Positions 1-12,223 of a DNA stretch of 64,000 nucleotides are shown here, piece by piece. The position numbers and the translations under genes were made by a program. The notes below the pieces were generated by a model. It was not told the DNA's origin, did not search any database, and saw nothing but the letters and a program-made list of their open reading frames with translations. Every line of letters starts with the position of its first letter. Position 1 is the first letter of the stretch. The stretch is from Sabellastarte sp. h YS-2021 (taxonomy: Eukaryota; Annelida; Polychaeta; Sabellida; Sabellidae): assembly GCA_964017235.1 (NCBI GenBank), contig OZ024927.1, positions 29,717,160-29,781,159 on the forward strand, given 5' to 3'.

Positions 1-1207
1 CTGACCGAAGGAAGAAGTTACTGAAAGAAAGATCTGGATCTTATTATGGATACAAAAAATTATGAATTTTCAGAGGTCCCATTTCAATGTATTTTTGATA
101 ACTTTTACTTTCTACTTGATATGAAGATTAATTTACATGTTTGGTTCTATTTTATTGTCTTACTTACAATACTTTATATCACTTGAGAGACTGGTCACAT
201 GGAGTCGAGCGTTTTGCTCTCTCTGAGTGCATCTTGTTAACTGTTTATAATGATAGTGATTTTCCTCTCAAAAATCAATTTCAGCTCACTGTTGATACTG
301 CACTGGAAGTAAAAATAAAAAAAAATAGATGTTATTGGGTTTCAAATATTAATAAAAAACGTAAATGTATATTTCTTATTAAAGTAATTATATTATTTGC
401 AGCAATAATAATAATAATGATTACCATTAAATATTTTTTATCTATTTACTTTACACATATTATTTACAATTATCAATTTCAAAAAATGACATCAAGCCAA
501 AATGGACAAAACTATTGAGGTGCAAGCAAAAATAATGATTTTAGTACCTTGAGGGTTACGTTTCATAACTTTCATTGTACTTTTATGGCAATGCGATGTT
601 ACAATGTCTGTGTATTGTGTTGTAATAGTGTCTCAAAAATCATATACATGTATAAACAAAGGACAAGGTTATGCATAACAACATGCCTGCAGCTGATTCT
701 GTTGTCACTCGACCCATTTTCACAGAATTAAAGCCAGTTATAATTTTTATAAAACTAACCTCTAAGAGCTAACACTACACATTATCGCATATGTTCAAGC
801 AGTTGAAATGACACAGTCAATTCTATTTTAAAGATATAATGGATAAGCTATAAAACCTCTCTCAGTAAAGACAGAAAGGAGTATGTTTCAGCTATCACAA
901 TAATTTGCTCTTTAAGTATAGTGGGTTATAAAATCATAATTAAAACAAAATTAATGGCTGAATTGGGCACAGAGTAAGCTTAGCTAAGGATATATTATTA
1001 TCACTTTTACTAAATGCATATGTATTCTACTGATAATACCTACAGATCATATAAAAGTTTGAAAATTTTTCAAAATCGTCATTAGTGTGTATTGACAGTA
1101 TGTTGCAGCAGCTTGAATTATAATATCAGATAATATTTTATTGTGTGAGATCAGTTGAGTGTGTATAGGCCTTAACCTGTCCTAGAGGTGTAAAGTCTGT
1201 CACCGAG
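1..1207. other. AT-rich sequence, no gene recognised
   Basis: No coding family, RNA gene or clear repeat is visible. The longest frame (141-518, + strand) is low-complexity, Ile/Lys-rich and looks random. The first ~90 bases contain 'gatctggatc' and 'attttcag', words typical of the HINE-like repeat found elsewhere in this window, so this may be a decayed edge of one. That is a weak suggestion only. Confidence 0.5.
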
Positions 1208-1727
1208 CGGGTGTACGGAAAAAAGCCCATCAGGAAAAATGCCCAGCAAGTGAATCCCATCGGCAAAAAAAGCCCATCAGGAAAATTGTCCATCAGCTAA
1301 AGTGATAGGTAGGAAAATTGCCTATCATTTTTTTTTAATTTGGTGTTTTATTTAAAATACTGACAACATAATACAACTTTTTCAACAAACTTTATTAGAT
1401 TAAGAACAACTTAACATGATTATACAAATTTTTAGTGCTATTTTATTTGAAAAAACTACACAGATTTTTACTGACACAGTATTAGAACTAGGGGTGTTGC
1501 GGTAGTACAGGTATCGTCGGTACGGTAAATAAATTATTGCAAATTGTAAATGTAGTTTATCATTATCATACATCAGATTTTTATAAATACTAGTTAAATT
1601 ATACGCTCTAAAGAAATTTTGAAAAATTGATGGGCAATTTTCCTACCTATCACTTTAGATGATGGGCTTTTTTGCTGATGGGATTCACTTGATGGGCATT
1701 TTCCTGACAGGCTTTTTTCAGGGATTC
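1208..1727. mobile_element. MITE with ~100-bp inverted ends (family M1)
   Basis: The left arm (about 1216-1321) and right arm (about 1629-1720) are reverse complements over ~100 bp. Both carry repeated words of the type 'ggaaaattgcccatca' and 'agtgaatcccatc', and 'ctaaagtgataggtagg'. The left arm has one extra internal repeat of about 18 bp. The centre (1330-1620) is AT-rich and non-coding. The 7-mer 'caccgag' occurs directly outside both ends (1201-1207 and 1728-1734) and is a candidate target-site duplication, although the outermost ~10 bp of the arms no longer match. The open frame at 1659-1919 merely reads through the right arm. A non-autonomous DNA transposon is the best reading; the superfamily is not determined. 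Confidence 0.8.
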
Positions 1728-2094
1728 CACCGAGAGATTGCATCTGTTTACCAGTATATACAGTGTTACTCTGGCTATCTTGAAAAGATAGACACAGATG
1801 GTCAGTTAACTTTAGCCACTCTTCGGTTATTCTGTTTTGTGGGCCTAAAGCCCACAGTACATATGCAGTTAAATAAAACAGAAATAAAATATGTACTGTG
1901 CTGCTTTCACATATACTAGTAATTGGGGAAATTTCTATTTAGAAAATGTTCTATTTTATCAAAAAGCCATGGAGCTATTTTGACTGTTTTACTGCACTTT
2001 TCATTGTTATTTGGATTTCCCATTTGCAACAGAAATGACAATCATGTTTTTACTTTATAGAATACACAGAACTTCAGTGTGAAGAGATTAAGTA

Positions 2095-2218
2095 TAGGTT
2101 AATGGCCAAGTAAGTGTCCAATATTGGAAAATAATGGACTGTTTACGAGGTCCCGAAGGGACCGAGTCAACAGTTCATTATTTTCCAATATTGGACACTT
2201 ACGAGGCTATTAACCTAT
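2095..2218. mobile_element. Near-perfect palindromic MITE / hairpin element
   Basis: This ~124-bp segment is almost one complete inverted repeat. The left arm begins 'taggttaatggccaagtaag' and continues 'tgtccaatattgg'. The right arm returns through 'ccaatattggaca' to 'ggctattaaccta'. The centre is a GC-rich hairpin around 'gaggtcccgaagggaccgag'. There is no coding capacity. A related, degraded half ('tggccaatagtg ... atattggacactt') lies at about 2402-2432. It would fold into a long hairpin as RNA. No target duplication could be set with confidence. Confidence 0.8.
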
Positions 2219-4934
2219 TTAAATTACACCTATTCCTTAACTTATAATTTTTAAGATGTTGTTTAACATCAGTACTTTTCATTTTCATATTCCTGGTGTG
2301 CATTTTTTCGGTTTTTATGATGATTTTAGTTGAAATAAATGTACAAGGGTTTCTTTGGAAATGTGTTAAAAAGATTTCTATATATGGTCAGAATCACAAG
2401 TGGCCAATAGTGAAAGATATTGGACACTTTTAACAAAAGAAAATCTCTCAGGTGTAATTTAAATATGTATAAGGGGAGGATGCATGTAAAAATGTGGTGT
2501 GTGGTGTTAAGTGTTCAATTATATGTGGTTATTATAACTCTTCTGATCAATTTCAGCTCTTTTAATATTATATTTAACTATACCAAAAATCGTGGTCAAA
2601 AATTGTGTAAATGTGAAATGCAAGGAAAAATTTGCCTGCTGAGCATGTATTAAAATTCACATCATGCCTAATGTGCAAAGGCCTTTAGAATTTGTTAGTA
2701 CAGAAACTAATGATTATAAAAATATGATTAGATTATATAAGAATCACTAAAACCAACCATTTTACATTGCTACAATGAAGGGGATATTGAGCTTGGACCA
2801 CATCAACAGATTCAATCTTATAGCTTGTGTCTGATTTCACATGGATTACAACTCTCTGAGGAACAAACTCAAACAGTTATATGCTTTTAAAGACAGTACA
2901 AATGGCCTTGAAAAAAGAGATACAAGGAAATAATACAAAGTGAAAGCTGTTCCTTGCTGCTGTCTCTGTCACTTTAAATTAATACAAAATGTCAAAGCTA
3001 GTGTAGCAATAAAACTATTACAATAAAACATAAAAAGAGCTCTCAGAGAGTGCATATTTCCACCATTGCTTATGAGTGCAATGATAAAAAATCCTTTAAA
3101 ATATTCTGGATCTAGGACTGGTTGCAGATCATTCCTCAAATTAAATCATTTCTTGTCAGACCAGGATTCACCAAGTAAAAATCTAATGTAAATCCAGGCA
3201 GTAGTTTTTCGTAATATTGCTGACTGAAAGTAGACTGAAAATCTGGAAAAAAACAAACTAAAAATTACTTCCTATCACACAAAGAGGTCACCTTCAATTT
3301 AACTACAGAATGTTTATTGCAAGGTATCAAAATGCACTTCTCTTTGTAACTTTCTCATGTGTTATTTTCTTCCAGGCATTATTAAGGATTTTCACAAAAT
3401 CTGAGAGTTTATGGTGTCCACTAGAACCACTTGATTACGGATCCACAGTAACAAACATAACAAAAAGGTAGTTTTGTAACAATGCTTTTCTACCCAAAAT
3501 TATTTTTACAACAATATTTAACATTTATGATGAGAACATGGATATTTTGTTGAATATACTCTCTCTAGGTGACAGAATAGTACAAGTATTTTGACTTACT
3601 ATTTATAAATATTCTGTGAAAGTTGATTAAACACAGAATTATCTAACAGTGTCTCACCACTTGTTATTATGGTTATTATCATACGCCTTTCAGTCCCTGA
3701 ATTCCAAAATGAAGATTGCATTTGACATTTAGCCTGGAACTATTTTGTGCAAAACTAATATATTATTTACACCTTGAGTCTACTTTGAGCTGAAACAGTG
3801 TTCCCCAGATGTAGCAGTAGAGATGATGGATTAAGATATGGCTATAGCTGTAACCTGAGACCCACCAGAGTAACAAATGAGTGAAAATTGGCAGTTAAAA
3901 AGGAATGGAATAGACATATATTTTTCTTGCTCCAAAATGACCCAACATCAAAAATGGACAATATTGCAGATAGAGACACACACTGAATGGCTACAGCTGC
4001 TCTCTTGGCATGAAAATATTAAATCAACAACAGTTTTAATGTGACAGAGGCATCTGTCCAGAAGCGGCATCTGAACTTCTTGTAACAATGGGAATTATGG
4101 GACAATTTTTTTAGTGTAGCCTAGCTTTAGGCTCAAAGTCATTTTTGTGTTTTTCACGTTATTTCTTGTAAGATAATGACTTTGCAGATCCATATACAAA
4201 TTGGATATTGTAAAGGAGTTAAGCATAATGCTGTTTTTTCCTTCCATCTCCACTGAGATAGAAACAACAAAAAATATACTCGGCCAAATAGCATAGTCTG
4301 CATGCAAGCTACATGTTTGAGTAATGAACATCTCAATGGACACTGACAGCTTTGGAAGTGTTCTTTCCTGCATGGATGCAATTTCAATGAAAATAGGTTG
4401 TGTCAAAGGGAAAAAAGTTGACAAAAAACATATAAAATGATTTTTTGAAAATGTGTTAGTTTGCCTGGTGGTTCAACTAACAGCACTGCGCAAACTGTTG
4501 GATTGGTTATTAAAATGTCTCTCATTCAAATCTTGGGAAGTCAAACTGAATCGCCCAACAAGTTACACTTTGATCTAACAACTATCCCATGGAAAAATAA
4601 ATGTACTTAATGAAATGAAACCGTAAAACAATTCAGCAATAGAGTAGGCTAGAATACAGTACTGTGTCTTGTCAAGACTATTTTCATTCACCAAGAAAGA
4701 CAATGTCAGATATTACAAGAGATTTGAGATCATGTGATCTGCCATCTCACCCTTACATTGATTATCTGACTACCAAGTAGAACTTGCTTTCAATCATAAT
4801 TTTCCTACTTCACAAATACCATCCAGGGGTATGAGTTTATAAATCTCTGACATTTTATTTGAATCCTATGTCACACTGTTCTGTTTTAACTAGCCTCTCC
4901 ATTTAGTCCACCTCAATTAGCCAATAATTCCTGG
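2219..4934. other. Non-coding, no recognised feature
   Basis: Apart from the MITE relic near 2402-2432, I see nothing supportable. The open frames at 2420-2653 and 4095-4424 are short, lack family motifs and resemble chance frames in AT-rich DNA. Confidence 0.5.
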
Positions 4935-5405
4935 AAAGTTCCCACCAGGAAAATTCCCACCAACTAAAGTTCCCATCAGCTAAATTAATGGGTATGAAAA
5001 CTTTCCATCACTTTTTCGAAATTATTTTGCAACAAGTAATTTATGTACTTATTTATTTATTATAATTTAAGTTGTGACAAACTGTGGTTGAGGTTTCTGA
5101 TGGAAACAAAACTTTAACAGACTTCCTTCATGGTGTTAGAATTTAGTAAGAATATCAGGTTTTAGTGGCACTGATACATTGTACTGTGTTGGATAAGTGA
5201 TGTTGTATGTGGCTTGTAGAACTGGAAATGTTGCATTACGATGTTTTTAATGATATGAAGATGATTTGTCACAATAAAAATTGTAATCTAATGATCAATT
5301 ACTCATTAATTATTAGTTTTTGATAATAATATATGTTGCAATGTATTTTCACATCTTTTCTTGATGGGAACTTTTTCTAACAATTTTAACTGGGAAATTT
5401 TTTTT
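4935..5405. mobile_element. Diverged MITE related to family M1
   Basis: The left end (about 4935-5010) repeats 'ggaaagttcccacca', 'ggaaaattcccacca' and 'gttcccatcagctaaa', followed by a 'taatgggtatgaaaa' step. This is the same architecture as the M1 left arm at 1216-1321. The right end (about 5362-5405) carries the inverse words 'tgatgggaactttt' and 'ctgggaaatttt'. The interior is AT-rich and non-coding. The ends are eroded, so the limits are approximate. Confidence 0.5.
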
Positions 5406-5853
5406 AACAATGGATGGTTTGTCTGAAGATGTGTGAAAACTGTAACATCTGTGTGGTACATGAACTGGTGTTGCCTTACTTTTTGTTTCAAAATGTGCAT
5501 TGTTGTAAACATTTTAGAATTTAAAAATGGTACCAATTAACTGACCATACCTACACTTTGGGGCAGGTTTTTTTATGAAAATTCTGTCACTTTTTTGAGG
5601 AAGCTCTACACAATATCTGTGTAATAATAACAAAGTGTATTTTGACTGTACCTTTATCCAGCTAAAAGAGAAAGAGATGACTTTTTTGACTGAAATGTAA
5701 CATCTTACTTGAGAGAAAATATCATTTAAACTACTTCAGATTATTTTATTAATAAATATGAAACTGGATAAACATCTTGTCATCAGTAAAATATATTGAA
5801 ATGAAGACCCCATTTCTGAAATTGTAGTAAAATCTCATACCGAGGTGATGAAA

Positions 5854-6085
5854 GGTAGAGTAAGAAATCTAAAATTCGCCAGGAATCTAAAATTCGCCAC
5901 CTCTAAAACCTTAGTTAATTTTATGAAGAAAATGATGTTTTTGTTTAAAATTGGTATTTTTCAGTTCAAAAAGCCTGAATTTACTATACATTCAACAAAT
6001 CTCACCACAATTCATTTATTTTATTAGTATTTTCACACGTGGCGAATTTCAGATATGTGGCGAATTTTAGATTTTTTACTCTACC
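5854..6085. mobile_element. 232-bp MITE with ~50-bp terminal inverted repeats
   Basis: The left end reads 'ggtagagtaagaaatctaaa' then 'attcgcca', and the block 'aatctaaaattcgcca' is repeated once inside the arm. The right end is its reverse complement ('tggcgaattttag' ... 'tactctacc'), also with a second internal 'tggcgaatt'. 'atgaaa' stands close outside both ends (5848-5853 and 6088-6093) and may be the target duplication. The interior is non-coding; the two small open frames here read through the arms. Confidence 0.8.
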
Positions 6086-7284
6086 CCATGAAAAAACATC
6101 ATGCCAGTACATTTTATAATTTATGGATTTCAATTCTTGTCTCAGAAGTAATGTTCAGGTGTAAAATAATTTTATTCACATATGTAGCTCAACTATATCC
6201 AGTACATTTTTTTCATTCTTATTTGATATCAAAAGTTAAAAAACTAACTCTCTGATGATTAGATTTCCATAGAAGATTAGAATAGATAGAACCTAGTTAA
6301 TGTCTACCTTTTATTTTAATATTCTATTCAACCAATATACATGTTGTACACTATTTAATTTCAAGAACAGATCTTTTATGTATCATTTAAATAATTGTAT
6401 TAAGTACCTGTAAAATCACATATTTAAACACAGACATCGTAGAGTGCACCAATGTTTAATAATATCTCCAGTCTACTTATTATACCTACAACATGCAAGC
6501 AACTTCTATTGTTGGAACTTTAAAATTCATGACATCTATATCTAAATTTGTCAAACAATGGTTCCAGTTATGTGGAGTTGGCCACATAATATTACAGAAA
6601 TAAACCAAAGGAATTCTCAGTAACATATTATAACTGTAAGGAGATCTTTAACATATTTTCCTGTAATATTTTACCGTCAGACAGTACAAAAATACAGCCA
6701 GGCTACTGTGTCAACAATTACTAAATTTATTACAATATGCCTGATGATCTTTTGCTCCCAACTTTTACTTGTCAATGTTTACTCATTTTTGTCCACAGAA
6801 GGTGGTCCTCTTCAACAAGCAGACTTTACAATATGTTATGTTCTTAATGTTCTTCAAATAAAAATACACTGAAATATGATATAAGGCATCCATAACAATG
6901 CTCCACCAAAGTCAAGTAGATGTTGAAATCATAATGACAACTTATAGAAAGAAGGATGTCAAGGAGTATTTTTATGTGTACATAATTTTTATCAACAGAA
7001 ATATCAGTAGAATAACCCTGTTTTGGCCCATACTTTATTATAGATGAGTTTATGTGTTAAATTTATGATAAAGTCACAAAATTCAAAGTCACAAACTAAA
7101 AAGGTTGATTGGTCTTACAGTTCAAATGAGACTTTTGGTCTAAGTGTTGGACTGGGCCTGTATTCACAAGGAAGAATCAAGTTAATCTAATAAACAGATT
7201 AAAATTTAAAATTTACAGAAAATGGTGCAACTAATCTTTGGCTGAACTTGGTATTTCAAAAGGTTAAGCTTATTTTTGCAAGTC
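6086..7284. other. Non-coding, no recognised feature
   Basis: AT-rich sequence without a supportable gene. A short hairpin ('ttatgtgg ... ccacataa') is at about 6568-6589. At 7150-7166 there is 'gggcctgtattcacaag', which resembles the outer end of a common MITE type, but no matching right end was found. Confidence 0.45.
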
Positions 7285-7712
7285 TATAAGTTCCTCCAGA
7301 GTGGATATCCTAATTATTTCTGAGCTGTTTTGAATTCCAGGAAAAGCTTTTACAATACTAGAAGTAACCAGATGGAGGGTGAAGTTCTTGAGGTGCCACA
7401 GTTTATTCCATCTCTTCATAAGTCAACACAGCAATTTGGCTTTAGTTTTGCCCATGATGCTCCCAAGGTATGGAATGAGTTGCTGGATGACACCCACTCT
7501 GTCACATTTCCTCTGTCCTTCAGAAAAGCTGAAAGCTTATCTCCTCACAAAAGCCAAACCACCCTAGGTTTTATCACATTTTCTGATTGTCTCTCAGGTG
7601 TGGACCCTCCCACTTCAGTGTCTCTGGACTATGATTCTTTGGAATTGTTTCTTGGTTGTTGGATCTTAGAGTCTATCTTTTGATAGATATTAAGTGTTAT
7701 AAAAGTCATATT
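7285..7712 (+). pseudogene. LINE (CR1/L2-like) ORF2 C-terminus and 3' UTR, broken
   Basis: The + strand reads as the C-terminal tail of a CR1/L2-type non-LTR retrotransposon polyprotein: YKFLQSGYPNYF, stop (7321-7323), then NSRKSFYNTRSNQ, VLEVPQFIPSLHKS and FSFAHDAPKVWNELLDD. A frameshift near 7520 moves the reading to 'EKLKAYLLTKAKPP' and the natural stop at 7565-7567. The motif series 'YNTRS / APKVWN / F..KLK.YL..KA.P-stop' is typical of the end of these proteins. The 3' UTR ends near 7712 with 'cttagagtctatc tttt gatagat' and 'attaagtgttataaaagt', which matches the 3' tail of the LINE at 61.1 kb. It is 5'-truncated and inactive. The LINE assignment is firm; the clade is inferred. Confidence 0.85.
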
Positions 7713-8470
7713 CGAATTACAAAAAAGTCTAAAAAATGCTGCCATATTTGATTAAAAACTTAAAACTCCTGAAATGGGCAAATAAAAGTTAAGCTCAGCC
7801 CCATCGTGAATAACACTTTGTTCAGTAGTTTTATCTCACATATTACAATGTCAGTGGACCTTTTGAGCCTGTGACATCATATTCCAAAATATGTAGCATA
7901 CCTGGCTACTTTTTCTCCTCTTTTTACATACCTTGTCCAACTACCTTGTCTGCTTTGCATTTTGAAAAGTTCATGCCTCAGGAAGGCTAGGGAATATACT
8001 AAAGCACCACTGCACTGAAGAGGAGACACCTGTCTGCCACACCCCTGCCTTTATCATCCAGTACCCATAAAGAGGCTATTCTCTGCTACCATTTGGAAGA
8101 TGCTTGAAGTTTGTCTGACATTAAGTTCAAGCCGTATTATCTAATCTGATGGAAGCAGCATTTTATAGCACCTAATACCTGTACTAGGGAAAAGAACTAA
8201 CCAACTGCTCTTGGTTAAGCATGGTGATTAAATACTGAGAAACTATTTGGTCAAATCAGAGTGAGACAACAACAACTATCCAGAGATAAATTATTCAAAA
8301 AGCATGGAGCATCATGTGACAATTTGTCCATATAAAAAAGGGATTTCAGTTGCTGACACATTTAACTTTGGTATCTATTGTGTACAATTATCTACACCAG
8401 CAGATTCAAATTTTATTGATGCATTACACTCATTGCTGTATATTTTCCTTTGTGGCTCATCGGACATGGA
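7713..8470. other. Non-coding, no recognised feature
   Basis: Nothing supportable; no family motif in any short frame. Confidence 0.45.
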
Positions 8471-8610
8471 AGGTCTCCAGTGGCTTCATGGTTAGCAAGA
8501 TTGGCATCTAATCACTGACTGTAGGTTAGACTTCCACAAGTGTCAATGCTATGGGCCTGCCCCAATATTTCCCTGAATGATGACCAGGATGTAAAACCCT
8601 AACTTTGACA
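8471..8610 (+). mobile_element. tRNA-derived SINE, family A
   Basis: It begins 'aggtctccagtggcttcatg' with an A-box-like 'tggcttcatggttagcaag'. A diverged B-box region ('gttagacttccac') follows, then a tail domain 'atatttccctgaatgatgaccaggatgtaaaacccta'-like, in pieces matching the copies at 42.2 and 46.8 kb. The tRNA-like promoter followed by an unrelated tail defines a SINE rather than a tRNA gene. It is diverged and probably inactive. Confidence 0.75.
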
Positions 8611-8647
8611 TTTGACAGAGTATGCCGAGAGAAAATCTTTCATATCA

Positions 8648-8770
8648 TGCAAAAAATGCACCATATCTTGAACACAATTTACCATATCTTGTGCAAAAAT
8701 GTACCATACCTTGGACACAATGTACCTACTGTGGACAAAAATGTACCTTCTTGGATAAAATGTACCAAGG
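8648..8770. repeat. Degenerate short tandem repeat (~22-27 bp unit)
   Basis: About five to six degenerate copies of a unit like 'caaaaatgtaccatacctt' + 'ggaca' follow each other. The word 'tgtacc' recurs with alternating 'ttggacaca' and 'gtgcaaaaa' partners. The small frames on both strands here are repetitive for this reason and are not genes. It lies ~40 bp after a family A SINE. Confidence 0.65.
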
Positions 8771-10763
8771 TTTATAATGGATCTACTGAATAACTTTTTA
8801 TTTTGCACAATAGTGAAAAGGAAAACTGTATTTTTGAAAGGCTTAATGTGGATTGAAACACTGTTTATTTACATCTATAAACTGATCATAGCTATTGATT
8901 TTGTGACTTAGTGTAAACATAAAAGTACTACCATCCTCATCAAACTCATTCTTTTCACAGTACACCATTCTACGTAAGGGTAACTTAAAATTTTTCATGT
9001 TGGGATATCAAAACTGATTTCACTGGTTCCACCAGTTGTATCGATACATTGTCTAGTGTTATGGGAATGATAAAGTGTGAACCATTTCATATAAAAAAAT
9101 GGTAATCTTTCGGTAAATAAGTTCCATTTCCTGCTTTTCTATATACCACTGATTTTTTCTGTATTCTCTGATGTGAAACCATCCTGGAACAGTATAAATG
9201 GGAGGATAAAAAGGTATAAGTTATTGTAAACAAGTTGCAGTCCCTGTTTTTTTGTGTACCAAGGATTTCTGTATTCACCGACATGGAAGAAGCATTAGGA
9301 TGGTACAAACAGGGGGGCACTCTAGGGTCAAGTGTCAAGTGGAGTCAAGGTCATTACTGTCACATGTTGAACTGAATCCACTCATTCAAACTACAATGAA
9401 TATTGTCATGTCAAAGGACGCCTCCAGTTGTGTCCTCTATTATTCAACTATGAATAATGACACCAACTAAAAATGACCCACTAAAAATATTAATAGTAAT
9501 GTACATGTATTTAATATAATACTGGTATACATATATAAACTCAGTTTTAAATAGAATAAGGTGACAATGCATGAGTTCTATTATAAATACTGGGATATGA
9601 AGGTTAGTTTTGATAATCTAATACCAACAATTTTGTGTTATTATTACTAATGTAAATAAGTTTGTCTTTTATTATAAAACAGCAGACAGGCAGAAACTGG
9701 GACGGCCACTATTGGTCATGTGGACAATCCTGACCTAAATAAAGAATAAACACTTTACTGTCCCACCAGTTACTTATAACTCTTTGACTCTTTGACTGTT
9801 AGTCAAATAATTTTAGTCATCTCCCAGATATACTATTTTATACTCTGGTAATATGCCCTCTTTGGTCTCTTTTTTTAAAAAGAGATAAAATCTCACTCTG
9901 CCAACTTATTCCATGAAAGGAATTTACTATATGTCGGAATATCCTCTAAAATGCATTAACAATAATCAAAACAAGCCTACGTCATATGGCCATTTCGCTC
10001 TCAGCCCAGCCAAAACTCACTAACACCCCTTTATTTTTCCTGTAACCGGCAAGTCATAAATATTCATAACTAGCCCTGCCAGGAATATTTCACATTATCT
10101 CTGGTTAGTTTTCATCAGGAGAGCTAATGAGCCACCAATAAGCATTTCTTTTATGTACCCACTAAGTCAGGCAGATGGGTATCCAATGAAGGCACAGCTC
10201 TCTTCCACTTGACTAGCCTCTATCAGGGTTGAAATCAATTTAATAAAATGTGATGACCCCCCACTTCCCTTTTCCATGATGAAAGTTTAAACAATTTTAA
10301 ATTTATCAAAATAGTACATTTAATATACAGCATTTCATTTTTCATTCCAGTTCAAATGAGACATGAAGATTCTACTTTCTTAAGCGAATTGCACAATTGT
10401 CCAATAAACCCCTTTCCAACTTTTTCTGAATGTAGCCTGTTTACGACTAAACTGTCAACTATTTTTGCTTCAACTTCAAAATGTCAACAGATGTTTACAG
10501 GGGACAAAACTGATATATGCATATTATATAGAGATAAGGGAGTTTCTTCAAAAATGACACAGGCTTAATCCATTTCACACGTTATTTTATGTGATAAATT
10601 TCACCAAGTGAAGTCATTGCAAAGCGAATATGTCCAGCTTATTATTTGCATTATAAAGTTAATATATATCCTGTAGTTCCTGGCTGTACTGCTTATTATC
10701 ATCATTATCAGTATACAGTGAACTGAAGAATTCTGACAGACTTGAGTATTAGATATAAAAACC
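8771..10763. other. Non-coding; one weak local duplication
   Basis: No gene is visible. Two loosely similar blocks about 115 bp apart (near 9120-9200 and 9234-9310) share 'tttctgtattc', 'ccgt/cctg' and 'accatcctgg/atggtac' words and may be an old duplication. The segment at 9970-10250 is less AT-rich and non-repetitive, but I cannot assign a role. Confidence 0.4.
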
Positions 10764-11174
10764 AGGGTCTGTACTCACAAACTTTCTTATTCTTAGAATA
10801 AGAAATTTATCACAGGCATTTTCTCAGAAAAATTCTAACAAGAAGAAAAATTTTCTAAGTATAAGAATTTCTCAGAATTTACATAAAAAGAATATTTGCA
10901 ACACAATTTTTCATATAAATTATTAATATTATTAACTAAAACACTACTGCTCTCTACATTTTCCACAGCTATTACATCCAATGTCTCATTATTACCCTCA
11001 GAAGTCTAAAAATTCTCATGAATTATTAAAAATTTTTATTCTTACAATTTTTTTTCTTACTTTAACAATTATTCATATCAAATGGCTGTTTTCTTTGAAA
11101 ATTCTAAGAATGACAATAATTATTAACACAAGGGCACCGAGAGTGCAGATCTCTGCCAAGGCACATAACAATAA

Positions 11175-12133
11175 CCCAGTAAACATTTTGGGGTTTTGCA
11201 AACATTTGAAAGGAAATGTTTGGCAAAGGTTAAAAAATGATGGGTACGAAAACCATTTGTAATAGAATGTTTTTCAAACGTTTTATGTATGCTGTTTATT
11301 AAACGTTTAGCGATAAATGTTAGAAAAAACATTATAAATGAACATAATTATGTCTGAATAATAATGGGGTCAGAGGTCAATTTCAATATGGTTGCTCACT
11401 ATTGAAAATATAATTTTTATGTCTAAAATTGCAAGATAGTGGCTTAGAAATTGTGCCCCCATTCAATTCCTACTTTTGGGGATTGCATATGGGGCAATTT
11501 TTGACAAAGTCCTCTAAAATCCCCTATTATTGCTCATCGCCATCTTTGTTTTGACATGTTTGAATGTGAAAGTTTAAAAATATAGGTTTAAAAAACGTTT
11601 TTGATAGAATGTTTTCAAAACATTTGATAAGCAATGTTGTTTAGACATTTTTTGTGTACTGTTTATCAAACATTTCAAGATGAATGTTTGAAAAGCATTT
11701 CCAGCAATACATTCATTTCTCCAGCTATTTTATAAATGTTTTAAAAACATTTCCAGTCAAACCTATCTTCTTGAGTTATTTTATAAACATTTAATAAATG
11801 TTTTCAGTAAAAACGTTTGTATAGAGAATGTTTATAAAACGTTATTTAAATGTCGCAGCATAAATGTTTACTTGGAAACATTTAGAAAACCATAAGATAG
11901 GGTTTAATTAGGTTTCAAAAATGTTTTGTAAATGTTTAAACCATTTAAAAACGTTTCTAATGTTTTCAGTAAAAACGTTTGTATAAAGAATGTTTATAAA
12001 ATGTTTTTTAAATGTCGCAGCGTAAATGTTTACTTGGAAACATTTAGAAAACCATAAGATAGGGTTTAATTAGGTTTCGAAAATGTTTCGTAAACGTTTA
12101 AACCATTTAAAAATGTTTCTAATGTTTACTGGG
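11175..12133. mobile_element. 959-bp TIR element with 'CCCAGTAAACATT' ends
   Basis: It starts 'cccagtaaacatt' and ends 'aatgtttactggg', an exact 13-bp inverted repeat. The interior is filled with repeats of 'aaatgttt', 'aaaacgttt' and 'tttataaa', and contains no transposase frame. The whole lies inside a HINE-like repeat. A clear target duplication is not visible ('aataa' left, 'aagta' right). It includes a 162-bp tandem duplication at its right end. It resembles widespread animal MITEs that begin CCCAG(T/C)AAACATT; that comparison is from memory and unverified. Confidence 0.8.
11798..12121. repeat. Tandem duplication, 162-bp unit x 2
   Basis: 'atgttttcagtaaaaacgtt' starts at 11798 and again at 11960. 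The two 162-bp units are almost identical, including 'aatgtcgcagc(a/g)taaatg', 'acttggaaacatttag' and 'ataagatagggtttaattag'. The high identity suggests the duplication is young relative to the element. Confidence 0.85.
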
Positions 12134-12223
12134 AAGTAAATGGGAAAAATCTGGATCTTTTTGTATCCAGATGGTGATCCAGATCAGTCTCAAAATTTAA
12201 TTGGATCTAAGTTGGACCAAGTC

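Noticed and set aside
7154..7830. TIR element starting 'gggcctgtattcacaa' and ending near 'cgtgaataacac'
   Set aside because: The right end does not match the left in inversion beyond a few bases; only a possible left end remains.
9087..9338. Gene or strong tandem repeat at 9.1-9.3 kb
   Set aside because: The two blocks share only scattered words; similarity may be chance in AT-rich sequence.
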